From the NCBI GenBank assembly GCA_038501625.1, contig JAZAYU010000363.1, positions 62,001-126,000 of the forward strand: a stretch of 64,000 bases of DNA, given 5' to 3'. The notes under the pieces are model-generated. The model saw only the letters and a list, made by a program, of their open reading frames with translations. It ran no database searches and had not been told where the DNA came from. Below, in pieces: positions 56,562 to 64,000 of this stretch. Position 1 is the stretch's first letter. Every line of letters begins with the position of its first letter. Source of the DNA: Corbicula japonica. Taxonomy: Eukaryota; Mollusca; Bivalvia; Venerida; Cyrenidae. A program made the position numbers and the translations under genes.

Positions 56562-58112
56562 TCAATGTGTTCTCATGACCGACCCACCAGTACCTTCAGT
56601 CCTTTGATTATGACATGTTTTGAGTGCGTTTCGTACAAGATTTTCGTCAATCAAGATTTTAGGCGGTGTACTTGATTCAAGTGCTCTCTTTATATTAGAA
56701 AGTTCTCGTTCGCAATTCTGTATATAATTTTCGTTAAAATTTTCATTAAGTGTTGGTGAATAGAGCTCTTCAAAATAGCTTTTCAAGCCATCATTAATTT
56801 GAGATTCTGTATAACATGTTTTTCCATTGAAGTTCATTTCGAAAGTTGTGTTAAATTTTCGCGTTTTCCTACGCTTATTTATCAGTTTCCAAAATTCATT
56901 GCTGTCTACTTCGGCTGTAATGTCGATTTCGCGTTCCAGATTTTCAATATAATTTTGGAAAATGACTCTATGCAATTTTCGAAACTTGCTTTTAGCATTT
57001 TTATAATCAACATAACTTTTGATATGATTTCCCCGTGGTCGATTTTCTTCAATCCATTTATTTCTCATATCAAACATTTCTTTGCTTAAATGTGTCAGTT
57101 CTTTGCACCAATAGGGTTTGATATGAGGTTTGAACTTTACTTTTGGAATGCATTTTTCGGTAGCACTTTGTAATGATGTAACGATTCTGTGATATATAGT
57201 GTCGATGTCACCTACATTCGCAACGTGTTGTGTAACTGTGTTAAGCAATTTATCGTCCGATGATAAAGAATCGCGATATTTATCAATATACTCTGCCTTA
57301 ACGTTTTTCCAATTAATGATACGCATAGACTCATTGTTCGTATTGCTTTTTAAGACTGGTATGTTGTATTTAAATATGATGGGGCGGTGGTTAGATAGAT
57401 TAATGGCATGATCGTCTAATATGTGACAAAAAGAAAAAAGGTCTACATCAGTTTGTTGTACAAGTATATGGTCTTTGAGAGTTTCCCTCTCACTGTTGAA
57501 CGGTACACAACTGAACCGAGAACCAGTACATATATCGAGTGCGTTTAATGACACAATATTGTGTCTAAACATCAGATCAACCAAAATATTGCCTCTTGCA
57601 TCTAATTTAAAATCTAGTTGATGTCTGGTTGGAAGTTCAGTGTTGTAGTCGCCCATTACAATCAGAGTACCCTTGTTTATGTATCTGCATATTATGTTTT
57701 CTACCTCCTCTACACTGTTTTTAAATATTAAAGCGCTATGATTTTTACAAGGGAGATAAACTTGAAAAATGTACATGTAACTACCAGGTTCGATCATAAA
57801 CTCAATTCCAATAACATATCGTGAGTTGAGATACAAAGGTGATATATGATTGGTTAATTTCTTATGCCACATTATACCAAGGCCGCCTTTACCTACGCGC
57901 CTTGAACTCGGAAATTGTAAGTCTGGATCAGCTAATGAGTAACTAGTGTAGTGGCTATTGATACAGTCTATGAATTGTAAATCGTGCTCAAAGAGCCAAT
58001 GTTCTGAAATACCACAAAGGTCAATAGAGTGCTCTTGGAGCAAATCACTCAAATAACTTGCACTTGACATTATACCCGTACAATTCCATGTTGCTATAAT
58101 TATAGATTGCAT
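56562..58112 (-). CDS. LINE ORF2 endonuclease domain (truncated ORF2)
   Basis: 516 codons from ATG 58112. It begins IIIATWNCTGI, the first motif of exonuclease/endonuclease/phosphatase (EEP) fold LINE endonucleases (N in TWN contacts the metal site). Then DLCGISEHWL (catalytic Glu), VMGDYNTEL (GD.N motif), and near the end of the domain NLSNHRPIIFK, where the usual S-D-H is S-N-H: the Asp of the SDH triad is Asn, so catalysis may be lost. Residues from about 250 on are the basic linker to the reverse transcriptase. The last 20 or so residues, after NALKTCHN, are read through foreign sequence to a chance stop at 56562, so the protein is a truncation product. Confidence 0.85.
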   Translation of the reverse strand: MQSIIIATWNCTGIMSSASYLSDLLQEHSIDLCGISEHWLFEHDLQFIDCINSHYTSYSLADPDLQFPSSRRVGKGGLGIMWHKKLTNHISPLYLNSRYVIGIEFMIEPGSYMYIFQVYLPCKNHSALIFKNSVEEVENIICRYINKGTLIVMGDYNTELPTRHQLDFKLDARGNILVDLMFRHNIVSLNALDICTGSRFSCVPFNSERETLKDHILVQQTDVDLFSFCHILDDHAINLSNHRPIIFKYNIPVLKSNTNNESMRIINWKNVKAEYIDKYRDSLSSDDKLLNTVTQHVANVGDIDTIYHRIVTSLQSATEKCIPKVKFKPHIKPYWCKELTHLSKEMFDMRNKWIEENRPRGNHIKSYVDYKNAKSKFRKLHRVIFQNYIENLEREIDITAEVDSNEFWKLINKRRKTRKFNTTFEMNFNGKTCYTESQINDGLKSYFEELYSPTLNENFNENYIQNCERELSNIKRALESSTPPKILIDENLVRNALKTCHNQRTEGTGGSVMRTH

Positions 58113-58122
58113 TTTAAAATGA

Positions 58123-59852
58123 TTAATAGTCTATGTCCGAGGCAGCGCCAAGCGCGCTGAATCTATTCTCGTCTGTAAAACTGTTACCATTCGTCCATTT
58201 ATATCTCTGGTCTTCAGTTTCGTAGTCAGTCCTCTTCGTTGTTTTCGTCGTTTCTTGACTTGTTCCGGGATTTGTATGCACCATATGGAATCCAAGGTCG
58301 ACAAGTAACACCCTTGGGCCAGAAATATGGGTTGTCAATTAAGTCATAACAATTTTCATTATCTTCCACGTTGACCCTTATATATACACTATTTCTAAAA
58401 CGTTTGTTGGGAAAAATAGACACTTTGGTAACTACAGGGCCTCTTTTATTAATGTACCTTGTCAGCTTCTCCTCGGTTATAGATGGTCGGAAACCCCCCA
58501 CGTAAAAACGTCTCGTCCGCCTTCGAACATACCGATCAAAATCTTCGTCGTCATTATCGTCATCTTGTGTGCCGATTTCGTCAGTGTTATACACGTTTGA
58601 GCCGCGTTGGCCATTATGGTATTCGTTGAATACTTGCTTATGTTTTGATTGTGCATGTTTGAGTTCGCTATTTATAAGTTTGAAGTTAATTTTTTTCCGC
58701 GTTTTCTCAAACTTATTTATCCGTCGGTTGCTGTTTCTTGAGCTTCTACGAGAGTCTATAACTGGAATCTGCATATTGCCAAATAGATTGTCATTTTCCA
58801 TTTCCTTGTTTTGTATTGTGTTGGTCTGTATTATCTCTGAGTATAATTGATCCTGCACTTGTGGTCGTTTATCTGGTTGTTTAGAAAGTTCATCTTCAAT
58901 GACGGTATCCGCCGAGGTTGTAAGTTTGTGCACTGTTTCTGTTGGCTTTTCTCTATGCAGAATTTTATTAATATCTTCCAGATTTTGTTGAAAGGTTGTC
59001 ACAGTTTTGAGATTTTCGAGCATCTTTTCCTTGCACCTTATTCGTTCATCAGTAAGAAGTGATTCTAGTTTGGTAATGGACTCTTTGACAGATTTTAAGT
59101 CATCCAATATTGATAGTTCTGAGTTTTTTTAGGTGTTCGGACGTTCTTGAAATCATAGACTTCATATCTTTAATTTCTGTGTTTCTAATATTTTCAGTGG
59201 CCGCGTGCCGTTGCTTCATTAGCAGTATGTCAGCTTGGAGGTTAGAGATTGTCTCTTTCATGAGCTGTATTTCAGCTTGGCAAGCACAGGTGTCAGCGTC
59301 ATGAGCCTGTGTGGCCGTACCGGACTTGGCTCTGGAAACCGAGCCTGTGCGCGCAGGACGTTTCGACGTACTAATAATGTCCTTGAAATCAATAAAATCA
59401 GAGTCTTCTATTGCCAGCAGTAACGTATGAATGTATTTTGCTAACTTTTGAGCAACCGAGTCCCCTTGCCTGGTGTTTACTCTACGTTTCAGTTCGCTAT
59501 TAACTTCAAAAGGGAAATCATCGGAGTTTCTTAGCATTTCAAATAGCATCACACGAATTCGTTCGAGGTTTGAGTCCGAGTTGCTGTATTTGAGTTTTAA
59601 TTGATTAATAAACATATCTGTAGGGTAATCTCTAACCATAGAGACTAGACTATTATAATCAGCAATGTCTGTTGCTGCAGGATGATCTTGATCCGAATCG
59701 ATGAACATGTTGGGGGTGAAATTCGTTGGCGTGACGGATAAGTCTATGCACAGGTCTGGGTGTTCATCGCGTGTTGAAAAGTTTTGAATGGGAACCTTCA
59801 CCTCCGTGTTCTCACTAATTGATACAGGTTCTAACTCGGTAAAGTCCGACAT
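58123..59852 (-). pseudogene. LINE ORF1: coiled-coil and RRM-like protein with two frameshifts
   Basis: ORF1 starts at ATG 59852 (MSDFTELEPVSI) and is open to 59100, where an A7 run (plus-strand T7, 59124-59130) shifts the frame; the next frame, 59107-58226, continues the same coiled coil (DDLKSVKESITKLESLL). A second shift near 58226-58230 leads into a third frame that ends NRFSALGAASDIDY at 58123. In order the protein shows an acidic N-terminus, a helical heptad-rich segment, a Lys/Arg-rich stretch, an acidic DDDNDDEDFD patch, and an RRM-like block (RRFYVGGFRPSITEEKLTRY). This is a typical layout of LINE ORF1 RNA-binding chaperones. Either shift could be a sequencing error in a homopolymer; both together suggest decay. 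Confidence 0.75.
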
Positions 59853-59879
59853 TATTTACCGTTAGTGGTCAATAGCGGT

Positions 59880-62180
59880 ATTGCCGCCAGGAAATTTCTA
59901 ACAAAATATAGCCAAACTTCGCTCACAACTTTCTATTGTTTATTCCATTTTCGTTATTATTGTCTCAGAAAATAAATTAAGTCAAAATTTATATACATAC
60001 TTTTGTTCCGTTCACATTAAGCTATCCACACATATAAAATTTTCATTAGAAAAGTTCTTAAAACTATTTAAATTCCAAGAAATTTCACTGAGAAAAATTT
60101 CACGTCCTGCTGTCACGGACTACTTTCACGCCCTCGATTTCATAATTATAAAAATTTGTGTTTTTTTCTTATAGTATTCGAACAAAAACAATGTACATTT
60201 ATAACTTTTTGCGAAAGAACTTTGAGAAAGATTAGTATGATACCTGTAAAAATGTTGGTCAAATATGCATTCAGGAACAGCCACAGCCACAGAATACAAA
60301 AGCCTACCCACACAGACAAACCGTAGATCTGTATGAACTCTGAGAGAGCATCAGTTTATAATTTGATCACTTTATAAAAGACACCACAAAATAGAGAACC
60401 AGAAGGATTACCGCCTTCGAGCGGTCAGTGCCAATAGTTTTCCGCAAGATTAAAAGCAGTAAGATAAAGATGTCAATATGTCGGTTATTTTGCCCCATCA
60501 CCGACGTAACAACTAACCCCACCCACCCCTTGTCGCACTTCAGAGTCGCTAAATATGCCATATAGCCTGATTTATTTTTATTACTAGTTTCAAAGAAAAT
60601 ACAAATATTTATGTTAATTTTTGTATGTGTTTAGACTATTATATGTAATAGGGAGGAAATACCGAAATATTTTCCAAATTCGAAAAAAATAATTTAACAT
60701 AATAAAATCAGTTTTTCGTAGATAATCTGAATATTGTTCAGGCAGTTTCAATGAAATTTACAATGGACATAGAATAAACTTAGTGAGTTAATTTAGCTTC
60801 CATACCAATTTCATCAGTGATGCACTGTTGTTGCAAAAGTGTATCTACTTGCCCCATGTAACAACTATTCCCGGTCTCCCCTATAACATTTATTTTGGTA
60901 TGCGCTTTGTAGGCTATTCGATCTGGACCGAGTTCAATGTCCATTTTCATAATGTCCTGACCGATATAACAACTGATAAAAAAAAGAGCTAACCAGCGTT
61001 CAAACAAATGACACAGTTTGGCGCTTTAGGTGAAATTGACACGGCAAAACTAAGCTTAGATAAAATAGATGAAAATGGAACTTTTAGTCGTTAGTTCATT
61101 GCAATGTCATAGATAAAATAAAATATATCAAAATCTCTCATACGGCAAAATGTAGTTCAGCATAACTTCCCACATGTTATTAATGTATGTTGATTTGACA
61201 TGCGTTAAGAAAAGTTGGAGCACTTAATAAATTCTATTTGCAACCAAACACTAAAACCAAGCAACACAAACCATCAAATTAAATGCCTTAATGAGTAATG
61301 TGTCACTCAGACAACAATATTTAAGGTCCATTTGTCTAACAAGTGTATACAATATTACATCTTTGTAAAAGTGTGTTTGATTTTCAATTTCCTTGTCGCG
61401 AAAATGGATGACAAAAATGTTGGTTTCTCTCTTCATAATAGGAAGTTTTCTAAGTACCTTACTTATTGTTCTCGGTATCATATTTTAAGTAAGAAAATAT
61501 AGAATACTCACTTTTGAATAAATTTTAATTCACGAGTAAAAATACTCTCTATTTTGATTTTGAGAAAAAAAAGTGAAATATGCATATCAGGAATGACCAC
61601 ATCCTTCAGAAACAGCCTCCATACACAGCCAAAAAGTAGAGAGGAGAAGAAAGCGTGGTTATATAATAATCAGTTTCAACATAAACGCCACAAACAATTA
61701 ACGAAAGTGTGAATCCGAGGAGTAACCGCCTTGGAACGGTCAGTGGCAAAACAATTCGCCACTGGTTGTTTAAACCAGGTTTTAGGGTGCACCAACATCA
61801 CACTTGCGCCAACAGGTTCTCATATGAACAAACAAGTACACGTTATCTTGGTGAAATAACTCCAACCCACCCATCAGCTCGACAATCTTGCATGCAAAAG
61901 CACGCAAATATATAAAACATAAGAAGCTAATAGCATAGTAAAGCAAAAGGGCAGATCCTCATCCATATTCAATGATCTTACCGAGACCAGAGAACATGGA
62001 GTAAAATCAACAAGAACACGATGACAGGGATAAAAGAAAACCAATCGGGCTTCTAGGTTCTTTTAGCGCACATTAGAACATGGTTTGAACCCCCAATAGC
62101 AAACTGTTTTTAAAATTGATCATTTAAAAAAAACACGTTCTCTTTTTTCTAAAAAAAACTCAATTAAATTGTATAACATA
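59880..62180. other. Intergenic; two related unassigned blocks
   Basis: Blocks near 60400-60440 and 61705-61750 share a phrase (GTAACCGCCTT-GAACGGTCAGTGGCAA in the second, ATTACCGCCTTCGAGCGGTCAGTGCCAA in the first) and similar AAACAGCC..CACA context about 100-150 bp upstream. Both are in direct orientation 1.3 kb apart. An old dispersed repeat or duplication; no gene supported. Confidence 0.4.
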
Positions 62181-62187
62181 GTTCTTA

Positions 62188-62454
62188 TTGCAAACTTTCT
62201 ATTTTTCGAAAACGGACCCAGCTACAACAAAAGATCTTTTGTACAAACACTGTCGAAAACAACGCCCAGTTATTTCAAATGTGATGTACTCCAAGATTCC
62301 TAAATGTATTGCTCTGCAGTGCAATCCCTTCATGCCTTGGCCATTATTTGTCGTTTTGAAGAGCGGCAAACTTATTCATATTGCATCTGCATTTCTCTCA
62401 AAACATTTTAAAGATGTTTGCACCCAGCCGAGCTTGCTGCCTTTCTACTGATAA
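62188..62454 (+). CDS. Unassigned short open frame
   Basis: About 87 codons with no clear ATG at the start (the first in-frame ATG is internal, in NVMYSKIPK). It shows a less AT-biased, protein-like composition: KHCRKQRPVISNVMYSKIPK, CNPFMPWPLFVVLKSGKLIH, ending QPSLLPFY and TGA TAA. Upstream ..ttgcaaactttctattttt could be a polypyrimidine tract. It could be a terminal exon or a mobile-element fragment. No family recognised. Confidence 0.25.
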
Positions 62455-63656
62455 CACATAACATTTTGTTTTCTTAAAGGTTTACAGTTGAGTTTTATAT
62501 ATAGAACACGAGAAAAAACTGTACCTTGATAAGGGAGTTGAAAATGGACTAAATTTTAACCATTAGGTCGATGAACCTAGTACATGTACGTATGTGTACC
62601 ATAAAGTGCTTTACTTTGTCGGCGCTCTAAATGTGTGATAAAAAGGCCGGTTTCTTTGATCGCCTTTCTAAAATTAAAATTCTGGATGAAATTGGTTTCT
62701 TTCTTTCATTTAAATTCGATTTGCTGCCCGAGCAAATTTCGCATCAGAATTTGCATGGGACGTTTATTTAAGTGCAGCATGCTCCTTTATTAGTATTTTT
62801 AACATAGTTTCTTGTTGGGTGTTTACAAACTTTGAAGTTTTTAAAAATAAATTTTCAACTTGAATACTTTGCGTTGTAACACATTCGTAACACACATATC
62901 ATTAACTATTTAGCATTTCGTAAGTTGTTGTTGACTGTGGTTTAAAAAAGGTTCTATGTGCACTATGAATGTAAACTATTAAGGGTTTTTGGCAACCAGT
63001 AGCGACAATCGATAAAGAATTAATATGTGGGTCGTGTTGCCTGTACTACATGTGTAATCCGCATGGCGCTGAAGACTAGAAATTAATTTTCCTAAACTAT
63101 ACATTTTCATTTTGGACGAAAAAAGTTTATCTCATTAAAGATTTTCAATAAATAATCATGAAATTAATTTCGTTAGCATTAAAATAAAACTCAAGCCAGA
63201 AAGAACACTGAAAACAAGAAAATATTTTGTGTTGAACACAATTTTTCGAAGGAAAAAGCGCAAGACATCATAAATCAAGGTTCTTTTTCTTTTGATGTAA
63301 AGTCTAAAATTAAATCTTAACTTACTGGATTCATAAACTGGGTACACTATTTCTTTAGAGCTTTTATTAAAAAATATTGCATGGTTGATCATGATTATGT
63401 TTATGGTTTATGTTTACAGACATGTTGGGGTCCGCTAAACTAGATGTGATTATTTTTTATCAGTAATTTTATTTTTTTTCTACTCGTAATTCGTCACTTT
63501 ACATACCAATAATTTGCCTTTTATAAATTTTCTACATTTTGCAGTACAGATATTTACACTTTCTCTTCATCCTCTACAAAGAAGACTTATTCATCTAACA
63601 AATCATAATTACTGATGGTACTCGGTGGGTGTGGCTTATTACTTTTAGAGGCGTGG

Positions 63657-63899
63657 CTACAGTAAAAGGAGCTCAAAATTTATTGGCCTGTGCACAATGT
63701 TATAAATTGTGGCCCCCGTTTTCTGTGATAGATGTATGCAGGATTTATATTTTCTGATCTTCTGTAAAAATTCTATTCTGTTTAGTTCCGTCCATTGTTT
63801 TCTCTTAGGGCAAACCCATTCTTTTCTCTGGGGACTATACGACGCTGAACTTGGAGTATTAATCTGAAAATCGTCATGTTCACCGCCATATGCATACAT
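63657..63899 (-). CDS. Unassigned short open frame
   Basis: 80 codons from ATG 63899: MYAYGGEHDDFQINTPSSAS, then a basic stretch (SPQRKEWVCPKRKQWTELNR). AATAAA lies near its end on the same strand (about 63685). Composition looks like real coding sequence for the first 46 codons. It could be the first exon of a gene or a small protein; no domain recognised. Confidence 0.3.
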   Translation of the reverse strand: MYAYGGEHDDFQINTPSSASYSPQRKEWVCPKRKQWTELNRIEFLQKIRKYKSCIHLSQKTGATIYNIVHRPINFELLLL

Positions 63900-63919
63900 T
63901 CGTTTGGGATGTTACTAAA

Positions 63920-64000
63920 TTGTACCGTTTATTGGTGTAAATATAGAGTTGCTCTCAACTCGGAGCTAGGCAGCATGGGCAGTTATTTGCATTTCTAGAT
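63920..64000 (+). repeat. Dispersed SINE-like repeat, cut by window end
   Basis: TATTGGTGTAAATATAGAGTTGCTCTCAACTCGGAGCTAGGCAGCATGGGCAGT, the left part of the family at 35068 and (reversed) 28790. Confidence 0.6.

Larger units (their letters stand above)
48030..56600. other. 8.5-kb segment interrupting the LINE
   Basis: Between the two LINE parts lies sequence with no LINE similarity. It contains many degenerate copies of the palindromic 240-bp repeat, a small TIR element (52584-52800), a SINE copy, two copies of a 95-bp block and a promoter-like region. A short inverted match sits at the two edges: TGGGTCGGTC at 48.02 kb and its complement GACCGACCCA at 56.58 kb. No clear target-site duplication was found. 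It may be a transposed or duplicated genomic segment, a rearrangement, or an assembly join. Confidence 0.5.
56562..59870 (-). mobile_element. LINE, 5' part: ORF1 and apurinic-type endonuclease
   Basis: Minus-strand segment with ORF1 (59852-58123, frameshifted) followed after 10 bp by ORF2 (58112), which encodes an endonuclease and linker. ORF2 diverges from any LINE pattern after NALKTCHN near 56604, just where the reverse transcriptase should begin; the missing continuation is at 48.0 kb on the same strand. I read it as the other half of the same element. The 5' boundary is not defined; only about 20 bp upstream of the ORF1 ATG can be attributed with any confidence. Confidence 0.85.

Noticed and set aside
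56799..59423. Plus-strand frames opposite the LINE ORFs
   Set aside because: Antisense shadows of ORF1 and the endonuclease; the minus-strand frames carry the recognisable motifs.

Overview
This is a window of animal nuclear DNA, most likely from a bivalve mollusc. It is AT-rich, genes are broken into short exons by kilobase introns with GT..AG junctions, and dispersed repeats take up most of the bases. The bivalve call rests on several tandem-core elements with a (TCCG)n microsatellite and core units of about 145-172 bp, an architecture described for the bivalve 'pearl' repeat family, and on dozens of copies of a palindromic repeat containing GATCCAGATCAGCC. The species cannot be fixed by reading alone.

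Layout. (1) 1-1.8 kb: end of a tandem-core element and unassigned sequence. (2) 1.8-21.8 kb, + strand: a ten-exon gene for a seven-transmembrane protein of the gustatory receptor-like (GRL, 7tm_7) fold. Exon phases close without conflict from the first recognised exon to the stop; only the extreme N-terminus is open. Its introns hold tandem-core elements, a hAT-like element, a TIR transposon nested in a palindromic repeat, SINE heads and a degenerate minisatellite. (3) 21.8-27.9 kb: intergenic, repeats only. (4) 27.9-44.8 kb, - strand: a complete ten-exon gene for a 456-residue AAA ATPase of the VPS4 (ESCRT-III disassembly) family, diverged from canonical VPS4 and with a non-canonical N-terminal region. 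The two genes converge tail to tail. (5) 45.6-48.0 kb and 56.6-59.9 kb, - strand: the 3' and 5' parts of what looks like one non-LTR retrotransposon (LINE) with ORF1 (coiled coil plus RRM-like segment), endonuclease and reverse transcriptase, split by 8.5 kb of other sequence and inactivated by frameshifts, a stop and a changed catalytic motif. (6) 48.0-56.6 kb: the interrupting segment, with many degenerate palindromic repeats, a candidate promoter with first exon at 48.3 kb, and a duplicated 95-bp block. (7) 59.9-64 kb: no recognisable gene, two short unassigned open frames and a SINE at the edge.

The two host genes have no evident functional link: one is a candidate chemosensory or ligand-gated channel protein of the plasma membrane, the other a candidate membrane-remodelling ATPase. 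Most unexplained structure is in the repeats: at least three clean nested insertions whose removal restores the host repeat, several near-perfect snapback palindromes, minisatellites inside introns (one over the predicted branch-point region of an exon), and a duplicated 3' splice site.
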